In this document: positions 1-6,418 of the stretch, piece by piece | Layout of the letters: each line of letters starts with the position of its first letter | Position numbering within the stretch: the first letter of the stretch is position 1 | From: CAYGWP01 sp964353455 | GTDB taxonomy: Bacteria; Planctomycetota; Phycisphaerae; FEN-1346 | Direction of reading: 5' to 3' | DNA: 12,002 bases | Assembly: GCA_964353455.1 (NCBI GenBank) | Contig: CAYGWP010000064.1 | Span: 1-12,002 of the forward strand | Made by a program: the position numbers and the translations under genes | The notes under the pieces: model-generated | What the model was told of the DNA's origin: nothing | The model's database searches: none | Seen by the model: the letters and a program-made list of their open reading frames with translations, nothing else

Positions 1-1545
1 CGGCCCGGCACGGTACGCGCACTGCGGCAGATTGATCGTCACGTTCTGGAACCCGCAGAAGCGCATGCTCTCGGGGTGCTTGATCATGTAGTCGTCGTCG
101 ATGGCCGTGCGCAGGCGGCAGCAGGCGCTCAGGGTCACCTCGTCGCGGTCGAAGACGAAGTACGGCACGCCGTTCTCGGCCGCGATCTGGCAGGCGTGCT
201 CCACCAGTTCCAGTTGCCCCGGGTCGGTGAACGATTCGGCGTTGATGTGGAAGTCGCACTTGGGGAACGCAAAGAGGTGCCCGTCGCGGTCGCCGGCCCG
301 CCAGACGTCGAGCATGGCCTTGCAGAACCGCTGGGCGGCCTTTTCGTACGACCCGTACGTGCGGTCCATGTACTTGCCGCCGGGGCCGATCGCCTCGATA
401 TCCTTCAGGTACCGCGGCACGCCGGTGTGGACGTTGAAATCGAGGAAGAGCGTCTGCCCGCCGCGGCTGAACGCCGACTGCGAGCACGAGAAAATGAGGT
501 GCTGCGCCTCCTGGAGGACCTGGTCGTCCGTCATGTCCTCGACGTACGGCGCATACATGATGTTGATGTATCCGACGCCCAGCGCCCCGGCGTAGTACGC
601 CTGCATCGACGCCAGGAACGTGTTCAGGTGCCCCGTAAGGGTGCGGGCGTGCTTTGCGGGACCGCTCTTGGTGTCGAGGTTCTGGAGGTCCAGCCCGAAC
701 TTCTTCAGGTATTCCAGGCTGTGGCTGGAGCAATAGACCCGCGTCGGGTACCCCAGGTCGTGCAGGTGCAGGCGTGCCGTCAGGTGCGCCTCGGCCACCG
801 GGCGGGAGAAGATTTCGTTCAGGGCGAACTGTTTCAGCACCGCCTCGGCGATCGAGAGGTTGATGGCCTCGGGGTTGTTGGACGTGATGTTCGAGTTTTC
901 CTGGCTCTTGGAGTAGATGAGGTTTTCGAGGTCATATCTAGGCATGCCGATAGTTTTTTGGCGCTCGAGGCGGCCCGTCAGGCCCCGCTCGAAGAGTTCG
1001 TTATCGACCAGTTCCCGCACGAGAGCCGTCGAGATCCGCCCGAGGCCCGACGCCATCACCTTTTCTTCGACCGCGCCGGCCACCTTGCGGGCCGTCGGCG
1101 CGTCGAGGTACGCCTCTTTCTCGAGCGCCTCGACGATGCGGCTCTTGTCCCACGCGACGAGGGCGTCCTTCGCCCCGGTATCCACGAGGAGCGAGAGGTC
1201 CGTGGTGCTGCGGCCGCGGTCGCGATGGGCCTTGCGGACCTGCATCGCGCGGCGGACGTTGGCACGCCTCTCGCGGTACAGGATGTACGCCTTCGCCGTC
1301 TTGGCGTGCCCGGTCTCGATCAGGACCTTTTCGACCATGTCCTGGATGTCTTCTATGCCGGGCGTGTCGCCTTCGAAGTGCCGGTCAAGATAGTCCGTGA
1401 CGGCCGAAGCGAGTTCCTCGGCGATGAACCGGTCTTCGCCGCCCACCGCCTGGGCAGCCTTGAAGATCGCGTCGGAGATCTTCGACTTGTCGAACGGCAT
1501 GATGCGGCCGTCGCGCTTCCGAATCCGAGTGATGCGCTCAGACAT
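1..1545 (-). CDS. nrdD: Anaerobic (class III) ribonucleoside-triphosphate reductase NrdD, N-terminal 515 residues, cut by window edge
   Basis: Class III reductases convert ribonucleoside triphosphates to dNTPs by glycyl/thiyl radical chemistry without oxygen, activated by the radical-SAM enzyme NrdG. The frame is open from the ATG at 1545 through base 1, so the C-terminus, with the glycyl-radical site and zinc cysteines, lies outside the window. Residues about 3-93 form an ATP-cone with the usual KRDG..PFDKSKI start. Residues about 112-190 look like a second cone-type helical region (WDKSRIVEAL near 132-141). The catalytic barrel follows with family hallmarks: SQENSNITSNNPEAINL (214-230), HLHDLG and YCSSHS (260-276), FSRGGQ (359-364), and NVTINLP (501-507) near the edge. 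A purine-rich GGGAGGGAG stretch precedes the start. The gene lies 142 bp downstream of nrdR on the same strand and is probably co-transcribed with it. Identity is secure; only the cofactor-bearing end is unseen. Confidence 0.96.
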   Translation of the reverse strand, partial: MSERITRIRKRDGRIMPFDKSKISDAIFKAAQAVGGEDRFIAEELASAVTDYLDRHFEGDTPGIEDIQDMVEKVLIETGHAKTAKAYILYRERRANVRRAMQVRKAHRDRGRSTTDLSLLVDTGAKDALVAWDKSRIVEALEKEAYLDAPTARKVAGAVEEKVMASGLGRISTALVRELVDNELFERGLTGRLERQKTIGMPRYDLENLIYSKSQENSNITSNNPEAINLSIAEAVLKQFALNEIFSRPVAEAHLTARLHLHDLGYPTRVYCSSHSLEYLKKFGLDLQNLDTKSGPAKHARTLTGHLNTFLASMQAYYAGALGVGYINIMYAPYVEDMTDDQVLQEAQHLIFSCSQSAFSRGGQTLFLDFNVHTGVPRYLKDIEAIGPGGKYMDRTYGSYEKAAQRFCKAMLDVWRAGDRDGHLFAFPKCDFHINAESFTDPGQLELVEHACQIAAENGVPYFVFDRDEVTLSACCRLRTAIDDDYMIKHPESMRFCGFQNVTINLPQCAYRAGP

Positions 1546-1592
1546 ACCCCTGCTCTCCCTCCCCGTGCCGATTAACCCAGTTCTGGAGTCCC

Positions 1593-1672
1593 GCGGCCGC
1601 GCGGCCGCAGGCTTCTTTTCCCCATCGTGGGGGGCGGCCCCTCCAGCCGCCCCCCGACGCCCTCGCGGCGTC
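1593..1672. other. Cluster of perfect inverted repeats in the nrdR-nrdD gap
   Basis: Three self-complementary units lie side by side in the 142-bp spacer. There is a 16-bp palindrome (1593-1608, two tandem NotI-type GCGGCCGC sites). There is a perfect 10-bp stem GGGGGGCGGC/GCCGCCCCCC around a 7-nt loop (1629-1655), and a 6-bp stem GACGCC/GGCGTC with a 5-nt loop (1656-1672). No T-tract follows the large stem on either strand, so it is not a standard intrinsic terminator. It could slow transcription or stabilise mRNA ends between nrdR and nrdD, or be a repeat remnant. The structure is directly visible; the role is unknown. Confidence 0.6.
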
Positions 1673-1687
1673 GCACGTCTCCTGCCT

Positions 1688-2212
1688 CTATTGACCCACC
1701 GCCCCTTGGCGCGAGTCCGAGCCCGTCCGGTGGTCCTTGCCCTTGTCGGGCGACGATGGCCCGCCCTGCTTGAGCATCGGCTCCACCTCGTGGACGAACT
1801 CGGAAATGTCCTTGAAATTCCTATAGACGCTGGCGAACCGCACGTACGCCACCTCGTCCTCTTTCCTTAACTTCTCCATGACGAGGTCGCCTATGGCCCG
1901 GCTGGGGATCTCGACGTTGTACCTCGCGGTCAACTCGTCCTCGATCTCCTGGAGCATCTCGTCCAGGCGTTGCGTCGGCAACGGCCTCTTGTGGAGCGCC
2001 AGGACGAGGCCCCGCCGGAGTTTCGCGCGGTCGTACGCCTCGCGCTTGCCGTCTTTCTTGACGACGCGCAACCGCGGATCGGCCTCGGGCCGCTCGTAGG
2101 TCGTGTAGCGGCGATGGCAGAGTTGGCACTCGCGGCGGCGGCGGATGATCGGACCGCTGCTGCGGGAGTCCACCACCTTGTCATTGTCTGCGTGACAAAA
2201 GGGACATTCCAT
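1688..2212 (-). CDS. nrdR: Transcriptional repressor NrdR
   Basis: NrdR is a zinc-ribbon/ATP-cone repressor of ribonucleotide reductase genes that senses dATP/ATP and binds paired 16-bp NrdR boxes. The 174-residue product begins MECPFC and has the four zinc cysteines C3, C6, C29 and C32. These sit in the typical context DSR...RRRRECQLC..RYTTYER, the DNA-binding zinc ribbon. Residues about 47-137 are the ATP-cone, opening VVKKDGKREAYDRAKLRRG and including the family-typical YVRFASVYR..KDISEF. The last 25-30 residues are a polar tail longer than in most NrdRs (usually about 150-160 residues). The ATG at 2212 is fixed by the MxCPxC start. It lies directly upstream of nrdD and downstream of NrdR-box-like sites, so it probably represses its own operon. 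Confidence 0.97.
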   Translation of the reverse strand: MECPFCHADNDKVVDSRSSGPIIRRRRECQLCHRRYTTYERPEADPRLRVVKKDGKREAYDRAKLRRGLVLALHKRPLPTQRLDEMLQEIEDELTARYNVEIPSRAIGDLVMEKLRKEDEVAYVRFASVYRNFKDISEFVHEVEPMLKQGGPSSPDKGKDHRTGSDSRQGAVGQ

Positions 2213-2275
2213 CCGGGCGCGCTCCCGATTTGACTACCGGTCCATCTCCACCAAGCCGCAAGGTGCAGAAGCCCG

Positions 2276-2291
2276 ACACCATATACAATAT
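2276..2291 (-). promoter_or_regulatory. Possible third, promoter-distal NrdR-box-like site
   Basis: The 16-mer ACACCATATACAATAT matches the remembered NrdR box (ACAC, AT-rich core, GTGT) at 12 of 16 positions by eye; one half-site is near perfect and the other is weak. It lies in the predicted nrdR leader, 84 bp from the nearest box of the promoter pair. That is about eight helical turns, so a site on the same face of the helix is possible. It is not part of a canonical pair and may be fortuitous. Confidence 0.35.
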
Positions 2292-2359
2292 GTAGGGCCT
2301 CTCGGCCAGTCTGATATCGGCGATTCCGGCCTTCCGCAATCAGAAAAATGTGAAGGCGC

Positions 2360-2406
2360 ATACCGTATATTGATGGTCGGCATCATAGGGCCACAGGATA
2401 TGGTGT
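2360..2406 (-). promoter_or_regulatory. Tandem NrdR-box pair over the nrdR promoter
   Basis: Two 16-bp sites lie at 2360-2375 (ATACCGTATATTGATG, about 10/16 to consensus) and 2391-2406 (CCACAGGATATGGTGT, about 12/16). Their starts are 31 bp apart, the three-turn spacing known for NrdR operators. The upstream box fills the -35/-10 spacer and the other covers the predicted start of transcription. Both positions would block RNA polymerase. Matches were counted by eye against a remembered consensus. Confidence 0.65.
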
Positions 2407-2411
2407 GTCAA
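2382..2411 (-). promoter_or_regulatory. Sigma70-type promoter for nrdR-nrdD
   Basis: On the minus strand a perfect -35 TTGACA (2411-2406) is followed after 18 bp by a -10 TATGAT (2387-2382), five of six to consensus. Transcription should start near 2375, giving a leader of about 160 nt before the nrdR ATG. NrdR-box-like sites overlap the spacer and the start site. The 408-bp gap between comEB and nrdR holds this promoter, the boxes and the AACCACAA repeats; I see no gene in it. Confidence 0.7.
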
Positions 2412-2477
2412 CGGTTTTCCGGACAGGAACTTTCAGACGGGAAAGTCCGCACACTGACGCAGGCTTCTAAGATAGGC

Positions 2478-2567
2478 AACCACAACATCTTGTGGTTATC
2501 GGGGCGGGGTTTTCCACAGCAAAGATTTCTTTCCCACGGCATTGCACAACCTGCGCAACAACCACAA
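2478..2567. repeat. Three copies of AACCACAA, two forming a perfect hairpin
   Basis: AACCACAA occurs at 2478-2485 and 2560-2567, and its complement TTGTGGTT at 2490-2497. The first two copies make an 8-bp perfect stem with a CATC loop. A TTTTCCACA nonamer (2510-2518, one mismatch from a DnaA box) lies between. The cluster is just downstream of comEB and upstream of the nrdR promoter. It may be a regulator-binding site or the 3' end structure of comEB. No function is assigned. Confidence 0.4.
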
Positions 2568-2620
2568 TAGGCTGGGGGTCTCCCGATGCGGATACCATAC
2601 CTGGGGCTATGGAGCCATGT

Positions 2621-3076
2621 TCACTCGTTGGCCGACGTATGGACCTCCAAGCGAACGCCTCCCTGTCTCAGCAGGGTCTTCCCGAGGTCGTCGGGATAGT
2701 CCTCGCGGCAGACGATCCGCTCGACCCCGGCGTTGATAGCCGTCTTTGCGCACATGCTGCAAGGATGATGCGTCGTATAGAGCGTGGCCCCTTCGATCCG
2801 GACGCCGTGCTTTGCAGCCTGGATGATCGCGTTCTGCTCGGCGTGGAGGCCGCGGCAGAGTTCGTGCCGCTGGCCCGACGGCACCGCCATCTGTTCCCTG
2901 AGGCACCCCGTCTCGGCGCAGTGCGCCACGCCGCTCGGGGCCCCGTTGTAACCGGTCGCCAGCAGACGCCGGTCCACCACGAGCACCGCCCCGACCTGCC
3001 GCCGCAGGCACGTTGACCGCCGCGCCACCTGCCCGGCGATCGCCATGAAGTATTCATCCCAACTCGGTCGTTTCAT
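2621..3076 (-). CDS. comEB: Deoxycytidylate (dCMP) deaminase, ComEB-type
   Basis: This zinc enzyme deaminates dCMP to dUMP, supplying the precursor of dTMP, and is usually allosterically controlled by dCTP/dTTP. The 151-residue product (from the ATG at 3076) carries the zinc-binding and catalytic signature HAE at H78-E80 and PCSMC with C106 and C109. It also has the deaminase-family substrate region GYNGAPSG upstream. Extra cysteines and histidines in the SGVAHCAETGCLRE stretch fit the structural zinc of dCMP deaminases. A TTG nine bases further upstream (3085) is an alternative start, but it overlaps the predicted -10 element, so I prefer the ATG. It sits upstream of nrdR-nrdD on the same strand, a coherent dNTP-supply neighbourhood, although nrdR has its own promoter. 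The symbol follows the Bacillus orthologue. Confidence 0.93.
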   Translation of the reverse strand: MKRPSWDEYFMAIAGQVARRSTCLRRQVGAVLVVDRRLLATGYNGAPSGVAHCAETGCLREQMAVPSGQRHELCRGLHAEQNAIIQAAKHGVRIEGATLYTTHHPCSMCAKTAINAGVERIVCREDYPDDLGKTLLRQGGVRLEVHTSANE

Positions 3077-3084
3077 GCCGGACA

Positions 3085-3113
3085 AGGGTATTCAGCGGGG
3101 ACGTGAATGTCAA
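3085..3113 (-). promoter_or_regulatory. Candidate promoter for the dCMP deaminase gene
   Basis: On the minus strand TTGACA (3113-3108) is followed by exactly 17 bp and TACCCT (3090-3085). The -35 is perfect and the -10 is weak (T1, A2 and T6 match). The start of transcription would fall about 7-9 bases downstream, at or next to the ATG at 3076. No Shine-Dalgarno sequence is visible, which suggests a leaderless mRNA. Confidence 0.5.
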
Positions 3114-3125
3114 GCCGCGCTAGCG

Positions 3126-3214
3126 AACAGATCCATCCGCAGATGACGCAGATGGACGCAGACAAGTCCTACTCTATCTGCGTCCATCTGCGTCATCTGT
3201 GGATGAAATCTGTT
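3126..3214. repeat. Long inverted repeat (arms of about 37 bp, 14-nt loop)
   Basis: The left arm 3126-3162 and right arm 3177-3214 are complementary, with one mismatch and a small indel near the outer ends. The 14-nt loop is 3163-3176. Inside each arm the phrase CGCAGATG/GCAGATG is itself partly repeated. It begins two bases after the stop codon of the gene ending at 3216. No T-tract follows, so a simple intrinsic terminator is unlikely. Its form (near-perfect, intergenic) fits a mobile REP- or MITE-like palindrome. From memory, similar GATGACGCAGATG repeats are scattered in other bacterial genomes, where they give spurious short proteins. Confidence 0.85.
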
Positions 3215-3215
3215 G

Positions 3216-4568
3216 TTACGGGAGGAGAACGATCCCCCGATGGCCGCCGAGTTTGACGGGCAGAAATCGGCGGATGCCGTCCGCCGCGCATCCCTCCAAC
3301 GTCGCGAACACCACGGCGGACGGCTCCGCCCCTTCACGAATCCCCGCACACGGGTATGCACGCGCAAGCAACTGTTGATGAATGGTCAGCCACCGTGCGG
3401 CGGCGCGGGTATCGACCGGCCGCCCGTCGGCGATGAGAACGGCCACAAGCCCGCCGTCCGAGCGAACGGCCGCCAGCGCCGGGGCGCCCGGCTCATCGAC
3501 CGCCACGCGGAACACCTGCCTGAGTTTGCCCCCGGCCAGGAGCGCCGAACCTTGTGCCTCGATCGCCGCAAGGAGAATGTCCCGGTCCTCCGGCTGCCAG
3601 GGCGAAAAGACCGCGCAAGGTTCCGCGGCCTCCTGCACTGCCGGCGGCGCGGAAACACACTGCCCGATGCGGGTCATCGGAAGCAGCGGCGCGGCATCGG
3701 CGTGCCGAGACGTCACCCCTTCGCAAGGATCGGCGGGCGCCGGAGCGGTGTCGGCGGGCGCAAGCGGTTCGCCTCGGCCGGCGGCTACGAGTCGCGGCCA
3801 GATCTCGGCGGCGGGCGCACGCGACAAGACGCATCGCGGCTCCGCCCGGCCAAGAGCGGTGGCTGCGTCGCTGCCGCCCATGAAACCCTGGATCGCCAGA
3901 CGACAGCCGAGGAACCTGAGCGCGGCCGTCGAAAGCCGCCGGTGCAGCCGGCCGGCTTCATCGGCCCCGTCGCTGCCGACGCAGAAGAGGGCGGCTTCCG
4001 AGTCCAGGCCCCTCGCGCGCCACGATTTCAGTTCGCGGTACGTCTCGATGATGCTCTCGTCGTCGGGGGCGGCGATGAAGACCGCGCGGCCGGCGAGCGG
4101 CCCCAGTCGGCGTGCGGCTGCGGAGGGCGAATCCAGCGGAATGATCGCCACCTGGTCGCAACGGCTGATGAGTTCCGTCACGGCCCGCCCGGCCTCGTCC
4201 CGCCCGAAGGAACCCTGCGGACCGGCCCGGCCGCAAGCCGGTTCGCCCAGAAGGTGCGTGTCGGCCAGGCCGTTCTCAAAAAGGAACACTGCCGCCGCGC
4301 CGTCGCGCGGGGCAAGGCGCCCGGCCACCGCCAGCGCCGTCCGGCGGCGCTCGGCCGGCTCGATGCCCGCCGGCACCAGCACGTACACGCCTCGCGGCGC
4401 ATCGGCCGGCACGACGGCGGGAGCGGCTTCCACGGGGACGGGCGCGGGATCGGCCGACCGCGACAGGAACGCCTCGGCCAGCGCGGCAAGGTCCTCCGCG
4501 CGGGCCGACGACGCCGGACGGCTTCCGGCAAAGCGGCGATTCGGTGAGGCCACGTGCATCGGTGTCAC
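3216..4568 (-). CDS. Unrecognised protein; possible degenerate MinD/ParA-like domain plus C-terminal domain
   Basis: I do not recognise this 450-residue family. It follows the ParA-CBM48 gene by 16 bp on the same strand, so the two are probably co-translated and functionally linked. The GTG at 4568 has a GGGGG stretch about 11 bases upstream; an ATG at 4559 is the alternative. Residues 1-58 are low-complexity Ala/Pro-rich. Residues about 59-240 have the pattern of a MinD/FlhG-type fold: a beta strand VYVLV, then an alpha-helix (TALAVAGRLA) where a P-loop helix would be, later CDQVAIIPL, and AVFIAAPDDESIIETYRELK. The GKGGxGKT motif is absent (PAGIEPAERRRT instead), implying a non-hydrolysing partner. 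A Pro/Ala linker (270-325) leads to a C-terminal domain (327-450) whose strand-helix layout loosely recalls PD-(D/E)XK-like folds without clear catalytic residues. No signal peptide or membrane segment is visible. Real gene: confident; fold assignments: inference. Confidence 0.82.
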   Translation of the reverse strand: MTPMHVASPNRRFAGSRPASSARAEDLAALAEAFLSRSADPAPVPVEAAPAVVPADAPRGVYVLVPAGIEPAERRRTALAVAGRLAPRDGAAAVFLFENGLADTHLLGEPACGRAGPQGSFGRDEAGRAVTELISRCDQVAIIPLDSPSAAARRLGPLAGRAVFIAAPDDESIIETYRELKSWRARGLDSEAALFCVGSDGADEAGRLHRRLSTAALRFLGCRLAIQGFMGGSDAATALGRAEPRCVLSRAPAAEIWPRLVAAGRGEPLAPADTAPAPADPCEGVTSRHADAAPLLPMTRIGQCVSAPPAVQEAAEPCAVFSPWQPEDRDILLAAIEAQGSALLAGGKLRQVFRVAVDEPGAPALAAVRSDGGLVAVLIADGRPVDTRAAARWLTIHQQLLARAYPCAGIREGAEPSAVVFATLEGCAADGIRRFLPVKLGGHRGIVLLP

Positions 4569-4584
4569 GAGTGAGGCGCCCCCG

Positions 4585-5727
4585 CTACTGGACTTCGACG
4601 ACGCTGTTCAGTTCACCGTATGGATTACTCTCGACGTATGGATTTGCCGGGTCGCTCGTCCACCGGCCGTCGATGATGAGGCGGTAGGCGTACCGTCCGG
4701 CAGGCAGGCGGAACTCCTTCTGCCAGACGCCGTCGTAGTCGGTGGCGTCCATGTCGGCGCCGTGCTCGGCGGTGCTCCACTGGTTGAAGTCGCCGGCCAC
4801 CTGGACGCGTTTGGCGCCCGGGGCGTGGCAGACGAACCGCACGCCGCCGTCGATCGGCATCGCGCCGTAAACCAGTTGGACCTTGCGGTCCGTCTCCCGC
4901 TCCTCCTGGGCCGCCTGGGCCGCTTCCTCGCGGGTCATCTCCTCGTACTCCAGGTGGAGGCCGGAGGCCAGGAGTTCCTGGGCCAGCGCCCGGTAATCCT
5001 CGTGTCCGCGCGACCCCGGCCGGAACTCGGCGATGGGGCTGCCCATGGCGGCGGCCTCGCGCAGGCTGATGTTGAAGCGGATCACGGACTCCATGACCAG
5101 CGGCCCGTGCTGGTCGCGGAGGGCCGTGAGCGCCCGCCTCATGCTCCGGGCACGCGTGTCGTACATTGTCGTCAGGATGTGCAGGACCGGCTCGCGGTGC
5201 GTGCGGCCGACGATCATGTCGATCGTCTCCATCGTCCGCCCCAGCCCGTACACGCTGAAGAACCCGAGGTCCACCGGCACAATGACCTCGGTGGCGGCCA
5301 CGAGGGCGTTGATGGAGAGGATGCCCAGCCCCGGCCCGCAGTCGATAATGACGATGTCGTAGCGGTCCTTCACCTCACGCAGGAGCCGCCGCAGCCGTTG
5401 GTCGCGGCCGTCCGTGCCTGCGAGCGTCTGCTCAACCGTGGCGAGGCCGACCGACGCCGGGGCCAGGAAGAACCCGTCGAAGATTTCCCAGGCAATGTCG
5501 GGGAGCCCGAGCGTCTTGTCGGCGGAGTCCTCGCCGCGCAGCACGTGCCACGTGCTGAGTTCGACCTCATCTTCCCTGACGCCGCAGCCGACTGTGGCGT
5601 GGGCCTGCGGGTCGAGGTCCACCAGAAGGACTCGACGCTTGGCCTGGGCCATCGTGGCAGCAAGGTTGATGGCGGTGGTCGTCTTGCCGCAGCCCCCTTT
5701 GTGGTTGAAGATGGTGATGACGCGCAT
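4585..5727 (-). CDS. ParA/MinD-family ATPase fused to an AMPK-beta-type (CBM48) glycogen-binding domain
   Basis: ParA ATPases form ATP-dependent dimers on the nucleoid or membrane and position cargo such as plasmids, chromosomes, carboxysomes or receptor arrays. Residues 1-255 are a complete ParA domain: deviant Walker A KGGCGKTT (10-17, signature K10 and catalytic-loop K15), switch I VDLDPQ (36-41), and Walker B IIDCGPG (127-132). A charged Glu-rich linker (258-285) follows. Residues about 296-380 match an AMPK-beta/isoamylase N-terminal glycogen-binding domain, with GDFNQW (W317), LPAGRYAYRL, IDGRWTSDP (W356) and N374. These align with the sugar-contacting W100, W133 and N150 of mammalian AMPK-beta. 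The start has an ideal GGAGG six bases upstream (5734-5738). No parB or parS is seen; the next gene encodes a possible P-loop-less relative. A role in positioning or sensing glycogen-like polymer is inference. Confidence 0.93.
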   Translation of the reverse strand: MRVITIFNHKGGCGKTTTAINLAATMAQAKRRVLLVDLDPQAHATVGCGVREDEVELSTWHVLRGEDSADKTLGLPDIAWEIFDGFFLAPASVGLATVEQTLAGTDGRDQRLRRLLREVKDRYDIVIIDCGPGLGILSINALVAATEVIVPVDLGFFSVYGLGRTMETIDMIVGRTHREPVLHILTTMYDTRARSMRRALTALRDQHGPLVMESVIRFNISLREAAAMGSPIAEFRPGSRGHEDYRALAQELLASGLHLEYEEMTREEAAQAAQEERETDRKVQLVYGAMPIDGGVRFVCHAPGAKRVQVAGDFNQWSTAEHGADMDATDYDGVWQKEFRLPAGRYAYRLIIDGRWTSDPANPYVESNPYGELNSVVEVQ

Positions 5728-6226
5728 GGGTCGCCTCCGTAATGCCGATCATACCCGCAGGCGCCGGTCCCGGCAGGCCGGTGCGGTTTTCAGTATTGGG
5801 AACGCGACTGTTCGCCCTCGCCAGTATTCTTCGGCCGACACACAAGGGCGCCTTTAGAAAAAGTTATCGGACCTTAGCAAGTTTTTTCGCAGCGTGGTCG
5901 GGCGGAACGAAGATGGGTGTGCCAGGCCGTAGGCGGAAGCCGTGAGGACCACAAGGGGCTGTTGTCGTTGCTTTTCGGCAACATGCGTGGCCTGGCCTCA
6001 ACGTGACGTAACATATGTAATCACAAGGGTTTGCGCGCCGATTGCGGCTTGACAGGCCTGTTGATGATGCCTTGGCGAAACGCACGACGTGCGAACCCAT
6101 GAGGGGCCGTCAACAATTCCCTAACGAAACGCCAGCGTAACCCTCTGCGAATAAAGCACTTACGGCTTCACCCGAAGAAACCCTTCTGCGGTGCCGCTAG
6201 TATGGCATACCCGTTGCTAGTATAAA

Positions 6227-6418
6227 CAAGTGAGTGGCTCGTTCTTTAAAAGGCATCGCTTGTGACTTCAAGCACAGCCCTCCCCCGGGTGCGACAAGTC
6301 TTCAGGCGCTTTGCCAACACAACCCCCTTAACTCCCATTAAAGGACGAGCCATCTTTGGGAGTAATCGCCCGAAAGGGCGTTGCGGGTTGACGAGAGGGA
6401 TTGCAAGCAAGTGAGTGG
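6227..6418 (+). repeat. Direct repeat CAAGTGAGTGG, two copies 181 bp apart
   Basis: The 11-mer CAAGTGAGTGG occurs at 6227-6237 and 6408-6418. The first copy runs into the 14-bp helix starting at 6236; the second lies just before the helix starting at 6426. A second small direct repeat, GCTAGTAT, sits just upstream at 6196-6203 and 6216-6223, 20 bp apart. They may mark structural modules of the putative RNA or sites for a regulator. No function is assigned. Confidence 0.35.

Noticed and set aside
76..1575. 499-codon plus-strand open frame
   Set aside because: Antisense to nrdD, with no recognisable motifs.
1629..1655. Intrinsic terminator after nrdR
   Set aside because: The stem is strong, but neither strand has a T-tract immediately after it.
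2440..2460. GGGAAAGTCCG, reminiscent of the RNase P core
   Set aside because: An isolated short match without the partner strand or surrounding helices; it lies just outside the nrdR promoter.
2490..2518. DnaA boxes or replication origin upstream of nrdR
   Set aside because: Only one nonamer is within one mismatch of a DnaA box; there is no AT-rich unwinding region and no dnaA/dnaN nearby.
2370..2570. 66-codon plus-strand frame between comEB and nrdR
   Set aside because: It overlaps the nrdR promoter and operator on the opposite strand, has no ribosome site, and no recognisable motifs.
3126..3214. CRISPR array
   Set aside because: The GCAGATG repetition is part of one inverted repeat, not evenly spaced direct repeats with unique spacers.
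3382..5742. 786-codon plus-strand open frame
   Set aside because: It lies antisense to two well-supported minus-strand genes, shows no domain pattern, and is a normal by-product of high-GC coding sequence.
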